A stretch of 64,000 nucleotides of DNA from Clostridia bacterium (GCA_017626295.1 JAGAJB010000017.1:86320-150319); one strand, 5' to 3'. Positions 26,458 to 36,391 are shown, numbered from the stretch's first letter. Translations and numbers: made by a program. The notes: a model not told the origin generated them from the sequence alone.

Positions 26458-29208
26458 ATGTTAGTATTAAAAAATATAGTTAAAGATTATGTTACCGGTG
26501 ACACTACCGTAAGAGCCCTTAAAGGTATCGACATCAATTTCCGCGAAAATGAGTTTGTTGCTGTATTGGGACCCTCGGGTTGCGGTAAAACAACACTGCT
26601 CAATATTATCGGCGGTCTTGACAGATACACAAGCGGTGACCTTTTTATAAACGGCAAATCCACAAAAAGTTTTGAGGACAGCGATTGGGATACTTACCGT
26701 AACCATTCAATAGGTTTTGTTTTCCAAAGTTATAACCTTATTCCTCACCAGACGGTTTTAGCCAACGTTGAACTTGCGCTTACTCTTTCGGGTGTTTCTA
26801 AAAAAGAACGAAAAGAGCGTGCAATTGAAGCCTTGAAAAAGGTTGGCCTTGAACAACAGATTTATAAAAAGCCTAATCAGATGTCGGGCGGACAGATGCA
26901 ACGTGTTGCAATAGCGCGTGCGCTTATAAATGACCCTGATATACTTCTTGCGGATGAGCCCACAGGTGCTCTGGACAGCGAAACAAGTGTTCAGATAATG
27001 GACCTTCTTAAAGAAATATCCAAAGAGAAACTTATCATTATGGTTACCCACAACCCCGACCTTGCAAATGATTACGCTAACCGTATTATTAGATGCCTTG
27101 ACGGTGAAGTGGTTGACGATTCAAACCCGTATGAGCCTACCGAGGAAGATGTTCTTCAGCAAAAAGAGAAAGTTGCCAATGCCAAAGTTAAAGGCAAAAA
27201 ATCTATGTCTTTCGGCTCGGCTTTCGGGCTTAGTATAAATAACTTAAGGACGAAAAAAGGCCGTACATTCTTAACCGCCTTTGCAGGAAGTATAGGCATT
27301 ATCGGTATCGCCCTCGTCCTTGCACTGTCAAACGGTATTCAAGTTTATATTGACAGAGTTCAGGAGGATATGCTTCTTTCGTATCCTATGATGGTTGAAA
27401 AGCAGACTATGGACTTTGAAAGTATTATGAGTTCCTTTACGGGTCTGGGTGCTGAGATGATGGAAGGTGCCGAATATGAAGAAGGAAAAGTTTATGTAAA
27501 CGAATCCTTTATGCAGATGGTGAACTCATTTATTTCAGAAGCCACATCAAATAATCTTGATAACTTTAAGAAGTATATTGAAGATAACCAAGAGGCTTTT
27601 GACGAATGTTGTAATGACGTACAGTATAAATACAGTACGCAACTTAACATTTATCGGTCGGATACGGAAAACGGCATTGTTAAAGTTAATCCCAGTACTT
27701 TAATGGAAAATATGCCAATGGACGAAAGTATGGCTAGTATGGTTTCGTCAATGTCAAGTATGACACAGAGTTTCAGCGTGTGGATGGAACTTATCGGTGA
27801 CGACAGGCTGATGGACGCCCAATATGATGTTATTGCAGGCAGAATGCCCGAAAAATACAACGAAGTAGTGCTTATAGTTGACGGCAATAATCAGATAAAC
27901 GAACTTGTCGTATACGCTCTCGGTCTTAAAAATCAGGAAGAGTTTACAAAGAATATTATGGCTGCACTTGCCAGCGGTGAAACTTTGGAAAATGACGATA
28001 TAAGCGAGTTTTCATACGATGAAATTCTCGATATGAAGTTTAAACTCGTTCTCAGCGCCGATTACTTTGTGAAAGATAAAAAGACAGGTCTTTGGACTGA
28101 TAACAGCGAAAACGATTATTATGTAAAGAAACTTGTTGAGTCAGGCGAGGAAATAAGTATTGTCGGTATTCTTAAACCCGATGAAAATAATACACTTTCC
28201 ATCGGTACAGGCGGTATAGGTTACACCCGCGAACTTATGGATTACGCAATAAACGAAACAAAAGAACGCGAGGTTGTTAAGGCTCAACTTAAAGACACAA
28301 GTAAAGACGTTATAACAGGCTACGAGTTTTCAAATCTTACTGTTAACGACTTTGATTTAGCAGATGTTGATTTAACTCTTATAGATTTCAATTATCTTGA
28401 TTACACGCCGTTTCTTTCTATGGCAGAGGAAATGGATATGTCGCAAGTCAATATGATGGATATGGCAGCTATGTTCGGCTTTGACGATATGTCTAACCTT
28501 CAAAAGAAACTTATGGAAGGTTTTTTGAGTGATGAACAGGTGGTAGCGTTAAAACAGGCGTATGTTGATACACTTGCTTCAAAAAGTTCACTTGAAGGAA
28601 CCCTTACAAAACTCGGCTATTCTACCGCAGAATCTCCGTCATCAATTGCACTTTATCCGAAAAGTTTTGAAGCCAAAGAGCAACTTAATGAACTAATAAA
28701 TTACTATAACCAACAAGTTGCAAATGACGGTCACCCCGAAAGTCAGATTAAATGCACTGACTATATCGGAATTCTTATGAGCAGTATTACAACAATTATT
28801 GATATTGTTACTTACGTTCTTATTGCCTTTGTTGCAATTTCCCTTGTGGTTTCTTCGATAATGATAGGTATTATTACCTACATTTCGGTTCTTGAAAGAA
28901 CAAAGGAAATCGGCATACTCAGAAGTATAGGTGCGTCAAAGAAAGATATTGCACGTGTATTCAATGCGGAAACTGCCATAATCGGTTTCGGTGCGGGTGT
29001 TATAGGTATTTTGTCAACGCTACTGTTGGAGATACCCATTAACTTGCTTTTGAAATATGCTGCCCACGTACCTGCTACGGCATCGCTTCCTGTTGCGGGC
29101 GGTGTTATCCTTGTGGTAATCAGCATATCGCTGACGCTTATAGCGGGTCTTATTCCGGCGCGTATGGCAGCAAAGAAAGATCCTGTTGAGGCTTTGCGTA
29201 CAGAATAA
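26458..29208 (+). CDS. Fused ABC transporter, ATPase plus MacB/FtsX-type permease
   Basis: 916 residues combining both halves. ATPase, residues about 1-225: Walker [13 protein letters not shown], signature [15 protein letters not shown] and Walker [13 protein letters not shown]. Then a membrane helix near 265-290, a large extracytoplasmic domain (about 295-765) and three further helices with the FtsX signature ([19 protein letters not shown]). The LolCDE/MacB class usually works by mechanotransmission on periplasmic or surface partners rather than classical transport. The duplicated exported protein encoded just upstream is a likely partner (inference). A terminator follows. Confidence 0.9.
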   Translation: MLVLKNIVKDYVTGDTTVRALKGIDINFRENEFVAVLGPSGCGKTTLLNIIGGLDRYTSGDLFINGKSTKSFEDSDWDTYRNHSIGFVFQSYNLIPHQTVLANVELALTLSGVSKKERKERAIEALKKVGLEQQIYKKPNQMSGGQMQRVAIARALINDPDILLADEPTGALDSETSVQIMDLLKEISKEKLIIMVTHNPDLANDYANRIIRCLDGEVVDDSNPYEPTEEDVLQQKEKVANAKVKGKKSMSFGSAFGLSINNLRTKKGRTFLTAFAGSIGIIGIALVLALSNGIQVYIDRVQEDMLLSYPMMVEKQTMDFESIMSSFTGLGAEMMEGAEYEEGKVYVNESFMQMVNSFISEATSNNLDNFKKYIEDNQEAFDECCNDVQYKYSTQLNIYRSDTENGIVKVNPSTLMENMPMDESMASMVSSMSSMTQSFSVWMELIGDDRLMDAQYDVIAGRMPEKYNEVVLIVDGNNQINELVVYALGLKNQEEFTKNIMAALASGETLENDDISEFSYDEILDMKFKLVLSADYFVKDKKTGLWTDNSENDYYVKKLVESGEEISIVGILKPDENNTLSIGTGGIGYTRELMDYAINETKEREVVKAQLKDTSKDVITGYEFSNLTVNDFDLADVDLTLIDFNYLDYTPFLSMAEEMDMSQVNMMDMAAMFGFDDMSNLQKKLMEGFLSDEQVVALKQAYVDTLASKSSLEGTLTKLGYSTAESPSSIALYPKSFEAKEQLNELINYYNQQVANDGHPESQIKCTDYIGILMSSITTIIDIVTYVLIAFVAISLVVSSIMIGIITYISVLERTKEIGILRSIGASKKDIARVFNAETAIIGFGAGVIGILSTLLLEIPINLLLKYAAHVPATASLPVAGGVILVVISISLTLIAGLIPARMAAKKDPVEALRTE

Positions 29209-29220
29209 ATTTTATAATAT

Positions 29221-29262
29221 TCACCCATTGAAAAAAACTTTTTTCAATGGGTGATTTATTGT
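29221..29262 (+). terminator. Intrinsic terminator after ABC transporter
   Basis: Sixteen-base perfect arms 29221-29236 and 29239-29254 with a 2-base loop, then TTTATTGTT. Confidence 0.85.
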
Positions 29263-29290
29263 TGAAAAAAAGATATAACTGTGCTACAAT
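29262..29290 (+). promoter_or_regulatory. Promoter of the oxidoreductase-kinase-GH4 operon
   Basis: TTGAAA at 29262-29267 and TACAAT at 29285-29290, 17-base spacer. It places the start point near 29297 and rules out the TTG at 29294 as gene start. Confidence 0.8.
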
Positions 29291-29329
29291 AATTTGGATA
29301 GAAACATTTTTTACTTAGGTTGTGGTATT

Positions 29330-30604
29330 ATGAGAAAAACTTCAGCAAATATCGGTTTTATTGGTATCAGCGGCAGAGGCTCAGGAATGCTCGATTTACT
29401 TTTACAGGTTGAGGGTGTAAAAGTTCCTGCAGTTTGTGACCTTATTCCCGAAAGAGCCGAAAAAGGTATTGAAATAGTTGAAAAACGCAATGAGAAATCA
29501 TACCCTGTTCACGCATATCTTGACTACAAAGAAATGTTTGAAAAAGAGGATCTTGATGCGGTTGTTATTGCAACAACCTGGATTACTCACGCTATGATTG
29601 CAGTTGACGCTATGAACGCAGGACTTCACGTAGGTATGGAAGTCGGCGGTGCTGCATCAATCGAAGAATGTTGGGAAATGGTTCGTACAAGTCAGCGCAC
29701 AGGCAAAATCTGTATGCTTCTTGAGAACTGCTGCTATTGCAGAAATGAAATGGCAGTATTCAATATGATTCGTAAGGGCATTTTCGGTGAAATCGTTCAT
29801 ATGGAGGGCGGTTACCGCCACGATTTACGCGATGAAATTGTTCTCGGTCGTGAAAACATCCACGGCAGACTTTATAACTTTATTCACCGTAACGGCGAGG
29901 TTTATCCCACACATCAGTTAGGTCCCATTGCAAAAGCACTTAATATTAACAGAGGTAACCGTTTCCTTACAGTTAACTCCGTTGCAAGTAAATCACGCGG
30001 GCTTCATCAGTGGATTAAAGATAACAAAGGCGAAGAATACGACCTTTATAACACCACATTCAACTGTGGCGATATTGTAACCACAATAATCAAATGTGCA
30101 AACGGCGAAACAATTAAACTTACTCACGACTGCTCACTTCCCAGACCTTACACACGTGATTATGAAGTTCAGGGTACAAAGGGAATTTACTCCGAACCCG
30201 AAGACGGTAAGGGCAGAATTTATATCGACGGCACTCATAAGGAACACCAGAGTTGGACTCACGAATGGGACGAATTTGAACCCTGGCGTGAAAAATACGA
30301 ACATCCTCTTTGGACCCTCTATGAAAAGGGAGGTATCAAAGCAGGTCACGGCGGTATGGACTACCTTATTCTTTCATCTTTCGTAGACAGCGTATATGAA
30401 GGCGAAAAAGCAAATATCGACGTTTATGATACTGCAACCTGGATGGCAATTACCTGCCTTTCAGAACAGTCTGTTGCTATGGGTGGCGCACCTGTTCCCG
30501 TTCCCGATTTCACAAACGGCAAATGGATAGATCGCGAGCCTATCAGACGCGGTATGTACTGCCTTGAAGAGGTTTGCGAAGAATGTTATCCGGAGGAAGA
30601 ATAA
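29330..30604 (+). CDS. Gfo/Idh/MocA-family oxidoreductase
   Basis: 424 residues. N-terminal Rossmann fold (IGFIGISGRGSGMLDLLL, then VPAVCDLIPERAEKG), then VVIATTWITHAMIAVDAMNAGLHVGMEVGG, the family's EKP-like region here reading MEVGGAAS, and a C-terminal MocA domain. Members oxidise or epimerise sugars, or as GH109 enzymes cleave N-acetylgalactosaminides with tightly bound NAD. The following sugar kinase and GH4 glycosidase fit sugar catabolism. ATG 29330 lies downstream of the mapped promoter. The exact substrate is not readable from sequence. Confidence 0.85.
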   Translation: MRKTSANIGFIGISGRGSGMLDLLLQVEGVKVPAVCDLIPERAEKGIEIVEKRNEKSYPVHAYLDYKEMFEKEDLDAVVIATTWITHAMIAVDAMNAGLHVGMEVGGAASIEECWEMVRTSQRTGKICMLLENCCYCRNEMAVFNMIRKGIFGEIVHMEGGYRHDLRDEIVLGRENIHGRLYNFIHRNGEVYPTHQLGPIAKALNINRGNRFLTVNSVASKSRGLHQWIKDNKGEEYDLYNTTFNCGDIVTTIIKCANGETIKLTHDCSLPRPYTRDYEVQGTKGIYSEPEDGKGRIYIDGTHKEHQSWTHEWDEFEPWREKYEHPLWTLYEKGGIKAGHGGMDYLILSSFVDSVYEGEKANIDVYDTATWMAITCLSEQSVAMGGAPVPVPDFTNGKWIDREPIRRGMYCLEEVCEECYPEEE

Positions 30605-31539
30605 TGAAATATTACATAGGTGTTGACGGCGGCGGTACTAAAACTGCATTCGCCCTTTTTGACGAAAATAAAAATATTATTGAGCAGTACGAAACAGAAG
30701 GCTCAAACCACGAAAATATGGAGGGTTCATTCCCTCAGGCTGCAGGTATTATTGCAGGTGGCGTAAAAGGTCTTTTGGAAAAGGCAAACCTTACACTCGG
30801 CGATGTTGACGGCATACTTATGGGTCTTGCAGGTATCGATCATCCTTATCAGCACGACGCTATGGTAGAAGAACTTGAAAAACTCGGTATTACAGGTTGC
30901 CGAATTTATAACGACGGTTTCATTGTTATTAAAGCGGGTGTCGGCGCAGGTTGCGGTATCGGTTATAACTGCGGTACGGGTACTTGCTGTAACTCACTCG
31001 ACTCTGACGGCAATATGCTTCAGATAGGCGGTTTCGACGTTCTTTCCGGCGATAAGGGTAACGGCCATTGGGTCGGTTCACAGGCTTTCAAAATTATGTA
31101 TGATGAACTTTGCCTCGGTAAAGGAAAATCAATGATTACCGCGCTTATGAACGAAAAAGCAGGTATCTGTGACAGAGCCACACTTCTTGATTCAATCGCA
31201 GTTCTTGAAAGCGAAGATGAAGGCGAAGCATTTTTAAGAAAACTTATCGTTTCATTTTTTGAGGCTGCTAATAATGACGATGAAGCAGCACTTTCGGTTA
31301 TTGAAGAAATGGCACAGCGCGGTGCAGACTTTATCTGCGGTCACGTTAACGCTATGAATTTCGACTGCGATGTTATAAACGTTGTTCTTTCAGGTTCTAT
31401 TCATACAAAACTTCCGTCTTATAAATATACTGACAGAATGGCTGAACTTGTTGCTGAAAGAACAGGCAGAAAGTTTAATTTCATCAAACTTGATTGCGCA
31501 CCTGTTACAGGTTGTGTTAATTGGCTTCTTGAAGAATAA
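30604..31539 (+). CDS. BadF/BadG-type ATPase, probable N-acetylglucosamine kinase
   Basis: 311 residues with the ASKHA ATP-binding start YYIGVDGGGTKTAFALFDE, the second phosphate loop YNCGTGTCCNS and VLSGSIHT near the C terminus. Homologs phosphorylate amino sugars such as GlcNAc; some are uncharacterised. The ATG overlaps the oxidoreductase stop by one base (TAATG), following GGAGGA. Its product could feed the downstream GH4 enzyme only if it acts on phosphorylated disaccharides; this is a guess. Confidence 0.8.
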   Translation: MKYYIGVDGGGTKTAFALFDENKNIIEQYETEGSNHENMEGSFPQAAGIIAGGVKGLLEKANLTLGDVDGILMGLAGIDHPYQHDAMVEELEKLGITGCRIYNDGFIVIKAGVGAGCGIGYNCGTGTCCNSLDSDGNMLQIGGFDVLSGDKGNGHWVGSQAFKIMYDELCLGKGKSMITALMNEKAGICDRATLLDSIAVLESEDEGEAFLRKLIVSFFEAANNDDEAALSVIEEMAQRGADFICGHVNAMNFDCDVINVVLSGSIHTKLPSYKYTDRMAELVAERTGRKFNFIKLDCAPVTGCVNWLLEE

Positions 31540-31570
31540 ATTAAAAATTTCTTTGAAAGGATTGATATAA

Positions 31571-32854
31571 ATGAAAGAAATCAGCGTAACAGTCATAGGC
31601 TCAGGCTCTACATATTGCCCCGAACTTATTTACGGTTTTGTTGAGGCTAAAGATTCTCTTAAACTCAAGAGAGTTGCATTTATGGATATTGACGACAGAA
31701 AGCGTGAAATCGTTGGCGGTCTTTGTGTTCGTATGCTTAAGAGCGCAGGTATCGACTGCGAGGTTATTATGACTGATGATCTTGACCTTGCTTTACAGGG
31801 TGCAGATTTCGTTGTAACACAGATTCGTGTAGGCAAACTTCCTTGCCGTCATATTGACGAGAGTATACCCCTTAAACACGACCTTATCGGTCAGGAAACA
31901 ACAGGTATCGGCGGTTTCTTCAAGGCTCTTCGTACAATTCCCGTTATGGCTCATATTGCAGAGCGTATTGAAGCAATTTGTCCTGATGCTTGGCTCATTA
32001 ACTTTACAAACCCCTCGGGTATTATTTCTGAATTCCTTATTAATCACACAAACGTAAAAACAATGGGTCTTTGCAATGTGCCTATTGCTATGATTGACGA
32101 TGTTAAGGCGGCAGTGGGCGAGGATGCAAAAATTACATACCTCGGTCTTAACCACCTTAGTTGGATTACTTCTGTTAAAGTAAACGGCGAAGAGAAATTT
32201 GACAGTATTTTTGACGATAATTTTGCTCCCACAGTTATGAAGAATATCCACGATGACGGTTTCGATGTGGAATGCCTTAATGCTTGCAAAGGTTTCCCCT
32301 CATCATATCTTCAGTATTATTACAGCCGTGCCGCAAAACTTGCTTACCTTAAATCCGGTTCCAAGAGTCGTGCACAGGTTTGTATGGAAATTGAAGAGGA
32401 ACTTCTTAAATTGTACAGTGATAACGAACTTGTTATTAAACCTGCACTTCTTGAACAGCGCGGCGGTTACAAGTATTCACTTGCAGCGGTTTCACTTATT
32501 GATTCTATTGCAAACGATAAGAAAGATGTTCACGTTGTTAATATCAAAAATAACGGCACCCTTAAATTTATGGATGACGATGATGTTGTTGAAATTGCCG
32601 CAGTTATCGGTGCAGACGGTGCAACACCTGTTGAAATTGGTGAGTTCGATAACCGCCACATCATAAGCCTTATGCGTACAGTTAAATCTTATGAGAAGTA
32701 TACTGTTGAAGCAGCAATGAAAGGCTCTGATGAAGACGCAATGAACGCTCTTATGCTCCATCCTCTTTGCGGTGACTTTGCACAGGCAAAGGCTTGCTAC
32801 GAAGAAATGAAAGAAGCACATAAGGAATATCTTCCTCAGTTTTTTAAAAACTAA
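31571..32854 (+). CDS. Glycoside hydrolase family 4, probable 6-phospho-beta-glucosidase
   Basis: 427 residues. NAD-binding VTVIGSGSTYCPELI, then QIRVGKLPCRHIDE, GQETTGIGGFFKALRTIP, LINFTNPSGIISEFL, the catalytic/metal Cys in GLCNVPI and His in GLNHLSW. GH4 enzymes cleave glycosides by oxidation-elimination using NAD and Mn. The LicH/CelF-like features suggest a 6-phospho-beta-glycosidase, but no PTS permease is in the window. Third gene of the operon, closed by a terminator. Confidence 0.88.
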   Translation: MKEISVTVIGSGSTYCPELIYGFVEAKDSLKLKRVAFMDIDDRKREIVGGLCVRMLKSAGIDCEVIMTDDLDLALQGADFVVTQIRVGKLPCRHIDESIPLKHDLIGQETTGIGGFFKALRTIPVMAHIAERIEAICPDAWLINFTNPSGIISEFLINHTNVKTMGLCNVPIAMIDDVKAAVGEDAKITYLGLNHLSWITSVKVNGEEKFDSIFDDNFAPTVMKNIHDDGFDVECLNACKGFPSSYLQYYYSRAAKLAYLKSGSKSRAQVCMEIEEELLKLYSDNELVIKPALLEQRGGYKYSLAAVSLIDSIANDKKDVHVVNIKNNGTLKFMDDDDVVEIAAVIGADGATPVEIGEFDNRHIISLMRTVKSYEKYTVEAAMKGSDEDAMNALMLHPLCGDFAQAKACYEEMKEAHKEYLPQFFKN

Positions 32855-32856
32855 TA

Positions 32857-32897
32857 AAAAATCCCTTACAAGTCCAAAGGACTCGTAAGGGATTTAA
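32857..32897. terminator. Bidirectional terminator between convergent genes
   Basis: Stem from AAATCCCTTAC and GTAAGGGATTT plus AGTCC/GGACT with one mismatch and an AAA loop, A run on the left and T run on the right. Confidence 0.85.
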
Positions 32898-32901
32898 TTT
32901 T

Positions 32902-34368
32902 TTATGCAAAGGGGTTTTCTGTTTTGTAGGGGAGTGATTTAGGTTGGTTATAACCGATTTTTTCAACACCTAAATATTTGAACACTTCAAAAATTGCCTT
33001 GCCGTGATGACCGAAAGCAACTGCACCGTGGTGGGGGAAGTTATCCTCAATAAGAACGTGACGGTAGAATCTGCCCATTTCGGGAATAGCAAATACGCCG
33101 ATACCGCCGAAAGAACGTGTTGCTACGGGAAGAACTTCGCCTTCTGCAACGTATGCTTTAAGGTGGCTGTCTGCGGTGGACTGAAGTCTGAAGAATGTAA
33201 TATCACCGGGGGCAATGTCACCCTCAAGAGTACCGTTTGTGAACTCTTTTGGAAGAGATCTTGCCATAATTTTCTGATATTTCATTTCGCAGAAACTGAG
33301 TTTGCAAGCGGGAGTATTACCGCAATGGAAACCCATAAAAGTGTCTGTGAAACTGTAAGATGTTTTACCGCTGATTTCTTTTTCGTACATATCACGAGGT
33401 ACGGAGTTGTTAATATCAAGAAGTGTAACTGCATCTTCGCTTATGCAAGCACCTATATATTCGGAAAGCACACCGTAAATATCAACTTCGCAAGAAACAG
33501 GGATACCTCTTGAAGCAAGACGGCTGTTTATATAGCAGGGAACGAATTTGAACTCTGTCTGGAATGCAGGCCAGCATTTGCCGGAAATTGCAACATATTC
33601 TCTTGAACCTTTGTGTTCTTCAACCCAGTCTAAAAGAGTAAGTTCATACTGAGCAAGTTTTTCAAGGATTTCGGGTTTCTTGTTGCCTTCCCCAAGTTCC
33701 TTTTCCATATCCTTAACAACATCGGGGATTCTCTTGTCGCCTGCGTGTGCGTTGAATGCAGCGAAAAGGTCAAGTTCGCTGTTTTCTTCGATTTCTACAC
33801 CTAAATCGTAAAGTCTTTTAATTGGTGCGTTGCAAGCGAGGAAGTCCTGAGGACGAGGACCAAAAGAAATGATTTTAAGATTTTTAAGTGCTACCAATGC
33901 TCTTGCAATGGGAAGGAAATCTTTAATCATTTTAGCGCAATCCACCGCATCGCCTACGGGATATTCGGGTATGTAAGCCTTAATATTTCTTAATTTAAGG
34001 TTGTAACTTAAGTTAAGAACACCGCAGTAAGCGTCGCCTCTGCCGTCAAGAAGGTCATTTTCGCTTTCTTCTGCGGCTGCACAGTACATAACGGGACCGT
34101 CAAAGTATTTAGCAAGAAGTGTCTCGGAAGATTCGGGACCGAAGTTACCGAGATAAATAACAAGGGCGTTACAGCCTGCGTTTTTAACGTCCTCTAATGC
34201 CTTGAGCATATCTTTTTCGTTTTCGATACAAACAGGACATTCGTAAATTTCGCCTGTTTTCTGGTATGCTTTAACGATGGCGCTTCTTCTGTTCTCTGAA
34301 AGTGACATAGGGAAGCAGTCGCGGGAAACCGCAACAATGCCGAGTTTGATGGTTGGTATGTTCTTCAT
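32902..34368 (-). CDS. L-fucose/L-arabinose isomerase-family protein
   Basis: 488 residues from ATG 34368, which has AAGGT 7 bases before it; in-frame codons upstream belong to the promoter. The N terminus (TIKLGIVAVSRDCFPMSLSE) and the central YLGNFGPESSETLL segment match the Fuc/Ara isomerase fold, with the C-terminal region (FGGIGVFAIPEMGRFYRHVL..FPHHGAVAFGHHG) carrying the expected histidines. Members convert an aldose to a ketose, but many have unproven substrates. A GH29 alpha-fucosidase is encoded 2 kb away on the same strand, which fits fucose use. Confidence 0.75.
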   Translation of the reverse strand: MKNIPTIKLGIVAVSRDCFPMSLSENRRSAIVKAYQKTGEIYECPVCIENEKDMLKALEDVKNAGCNALVIYLGNFGPESSETLLAKYFDGPVMYCAAAEESENDLLDGRGDAYCGVLNLSYNLKLRNIKAYIPEYPVGDAVDCAKMIKDFLPIARALVALKNLKIISFGPRPQDFLACNAPIKRLYDLGVEIEENSELDLFAAFNAHAGDKRIPDVVKDMEKELGEGNKKPEILEKLAQYELTLLDWVEEHKGSREYVAISGKCWPAFQTEFKFVPCYINSRLASRGIPVSCEVDIYGVLSEYIGACISEDAVTLLDINNSVPRDMYEKEISGKTSYSFTDTFMGFHCGNTPACKLSFCEMKYQKIMARSLPKEFTNGTLEGDIAPGDITFFRLQSTADSHLKAYVAEGEVLPVATRSFGGIGVFAIPEMGRFYRHVLIEDNFPHHGAVAFGHHGKAIFEVFKYLGVEKIGYNQPKSLPYKTENPFA

Positions 34369-34402
34369 TAGCAATACCTTCTTTTCATTATATAATAAGT
34401 AT

Positions 34403-34431
34403 ATTTTACTTTGAACGGTCACTTATGTCAA
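34403..34431 (-). promoter_or_regulatory. Promoter of the isomerase-family gene
   Basis: On the minus strand TTGACA (34431-34426), 17-base spacer, TAAAAT (34408-34403). Confidence 0.65.
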
Positions 34432-34456
34432 TATTTATGTAAGGCAAATCTTGCTA

Positions 34457-34485
34457 TTGACAATATTTTTTGAGGGTGATATAAT
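34457..34485 (+). promoter_or_regulatory. Promoter of the T-box/trpB unit
   Basis: Consensus TTGACA (34457-34462), 17-base spacer and TATAAT (34480-34485). Confidence 0.9.
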
Positions 34486-34491
34486 ACCAAT

Positions 34492-34784
34492 AATTTAATA
34501 GAAACCTTTGAGGCGGAGGTAACGGCGATGATGCCTTCACAGAGAACCCGTGTTGCTGGAACCGGGTAAGAAACAAATCGTCAAATGGGCCGCTGAGGGT
34601 GCAGTCAAATGAAAGAAATTTTATTCCTCTCAAAGTATTCTGCAACGTGATGATATACGTAAGTTATCGGGGGTATGTTTGTATCCCGCAAGTGTGCGAG
34701 TTTTCGCAAATTCAGGGTGGCACCGCGGATAAAATGTTTTATTCGTCCTTGACAGATAATATGTTTCTGTCAAGGGCTTTTTTA
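34492..34784 (+). promoter_or_regulatory. T-box leader, tryptophan specifier
   Basis: The conserved T-box AGGGTGGCACCGCGG is at 34714-34728, followed by a terminator (arms 34747-34756 and 34766-34775, then a T run). In Stem I, AGGCGG (34511-34516) pairs with CCGCT after the specifier loop, CGATGA pairs with TCGTCA, and AACCCG/CGGGT forms the distal stem. The 3' side of the loop holds TGG at 34586-34588 followed by G, so tRNA-Trp is the expected ligand. Uncharged tRNA-Trp should favour antitermination into trpB. Confidence 0.93.
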
Positions 34785-34871
34785 TTTGGAGTGGTATTTA
34801 TGTTATTGACTAAACGATGGCGTAGGTAATTTATTTGATTTGAAATTATAAATTATTTGGAGGAAACTACA

Positions 34872-36092
34872 ATGTTATATAACGGTATTGATTTTGACAC
34901 ATATTTTAATAACTATCCCGACAAAGAGGGTTACTTCGGAAAGTACGGCGGATGTTTTATTGACGATAAACTTAAAGCCGCTATGGCAGAGATTACAGAG
35001 GCGTATTACTCAATCTGTCAGTCAAGAAAATTTATTGCGGAACTTCGCAGAATAAGAAAAGAATTTCAGGGCAGACCTACTCCTGTTACACATCTTGAAA
35101 GACTTTCCGATGCTCTCGGCGGTAAAGTTCAACTTTACGCAAAGCGTGAGGACTTAAATCATTCGGGCGCACACAAACTTAATCACTGTATGGGTGAAGC
35201 ACTTCTTGCAAAATATATGGGCAAGAAGAAAGTTATTGCTGAAACAGGTGCAGGTCAGCACGGTGTTGCACTTGCTACTGCGGCTGCATATTTCGGCCTT
35301 GAATGCGATATTTATATGGGTTCTGTTGATATTAAAAAACAGGCTCCCAACGTTGCAAGAATGAAAATTCTCGGCGCTAACGTGGTGGAAGTTACACACG
35401 GACTTCAGACTCTCAAAGAAGCAGTTGATGCGGCATTCGATGCATACAGCAAAGAGTATAATGATTCTATTTACTGTATCGGCTCTGTTTTAGGCCCTCA
35501 TCCTTTCCCTATGATGGTGCGCGATTTTCAGAGTGTAGTGGGTATTGAGGCAAGAGAGCAGTTTATTGAAATGACAGGTCATCTTCCCACGTCAATTGTT
35601 GCCTGTGTGGGCGGCGGCTCAAATGCAGCAGGTCTTTTTGCAGGATTCTTAAATGACCCTGTTGATATTTACGGCATTGAACCCCTCGGCAGAGGTCCCA
35701 AACTCGGTGACCATGCCGCAAGCCTTAAATACGGTACTGAGGGCGTTATGCACGGTTTCAACAGCATTATGCTCAAAGACGAAAACGGCGAGCCTGCTCC
35801 TGTTTACTCTGTTGCCAGCGGTCTTGATTATCCTTCATCAGGCCCCGAACACGCATTCTTACAGGAAATGGGCAGAGTTAAATATGATGTAATTGATGAC
35901 GAAGAAACAATAGATGCGTTCTATAAACTTTCCCGTCTTGAAGGTATCATTCCCGCAATTGAAAGTTCACACGCAGTTGCATACGGTATGAAACTTGCAA
36001 AAACAATGGACCACGGTTCTATCCTCATTAACCTTTCCGGCAGAGGGGATAAGGATATGGATTATATAATAGAGAATTATGGTATAAGATAA
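34872..36092 (+). CDS. trpB: Tryptophan synthase beta chain (stand-alone)
   Basis: PLP enzyme joining indole and serine to make tryptophan. 406 residues; the PLP lysine is in [17 protein letters not shown] and the phosphate loop in [15 protein letters not shown], with [17 protein letters not shown]. This is the TrpB1 type that normally partners TrpA. No trpA or other trp genes adjoin it, so it may salvage indole or work with a trpA elsewhere. ATG 34872 is 8 bases after GGAGGA. Controlled by the T-box leader. Confidence 0.95.
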   Translation: MLYNGIDFDTYFNNYPDKEGYFGKYGGCFIDDKLKAAMAEITEAYYSICQSRKFIAELRRIRKEFQGRPTPVTHLERLSDALGGKVQLYAKREDLNHSGAHKLNHCMGEALLAKYMGKKKVIAETGAGQHGVALATAAAYFGLECDIYMGSVDIKKQAPNVARMKILGANVVEVTHGLQTLKEAVDAAFDAYSKEYNDSIYCIGSVLGPHPFPMMVRDFQSVVGIEAREQFIEMTGHLPTSIVACVGGGSNAAGLFAGFLNDPVDIYGIEPLGRGPKLGDHAASLKYGTEGVMHGFNSIMLKDENGEPAPVYSVASGLDYPSSGPEHAFLQEMGRVKYDVIDDEETIDAFYKLSRLEGIIPAIESSHAVAYGMKLAKTMDHGSILINLSGRGDKDMDYIIENYGIR

Positions 36093-36093
36093 A

Positions 36094-36292
36094 TACCAAG
36101 TGTATGACACTTGGTAGCGATATAAATCCCTGACGGGATTTGCGATATACACCAAAGTGTGCGATATGCTATGCGCGATATGTGCTGTGGCACACAGAGG
36201 ATTTATATTATATCGCATTGAGTGAAACGAGATATATCGTAACCGATTATTGAAGCGGTTATATCGCGTTTGCCGAAGGCAAATATATCGCA
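36094..36292. repeat. Mini-hairpin intergenic element, copy 2 (double-sided)
   Basis: Left half: hairpins TACCAAGTGT/ACACTTGGTA (36094-36116), AAATCCC/GGGATTT (36124-36141), ACAC/GTGT (36149-36160), GC/GC and TGTGC/GCACA (36181-36194), each followed by GCGATAT. Right half: linkers are inverted (ATATCGC) around an imperfect unit, TAACCG/CGGTTA (36240-36261) and TTTGCC/GGCAAA (36269-36283). The linker flips direction near 36195-36210, so the whole is a palindrome of palindromes. Confidence 0.8.
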
Positions 36293-36304
36293 TAAATATA
36301 AATT

Positions 36305-36349
36305 ACTACCTGAAAAGTTGAATTTTCTTTTCAGGTAGTTTTATTTTTT
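36305..36349 (+). terminator. Terminator downstream of trpB
   Basis: Thirteen-base arms 36305-36317 and 36327-36339, then TTTATTTTT. The remaining bases to 36391 show nothing further. Confidence 0.8.
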
Positions 36350-36391
36350 ATTATTTGTTAGTGTTTGTTGGTGTTTGAAAAAATGAAGTAT

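Noticed and set aside
34599..34829. 76-codon open frame inside the trpB leader
   Set aside because: It runs through the T-box motif and terminator hairpin, has no ribosome binding site, and the RNA structure explains the sequence.
36094..36292. CRISPR array
   Set aside because: The repeated linker is only 7-8 bases, spacers are palindromes of unequal length, and no cas genes are in the window.
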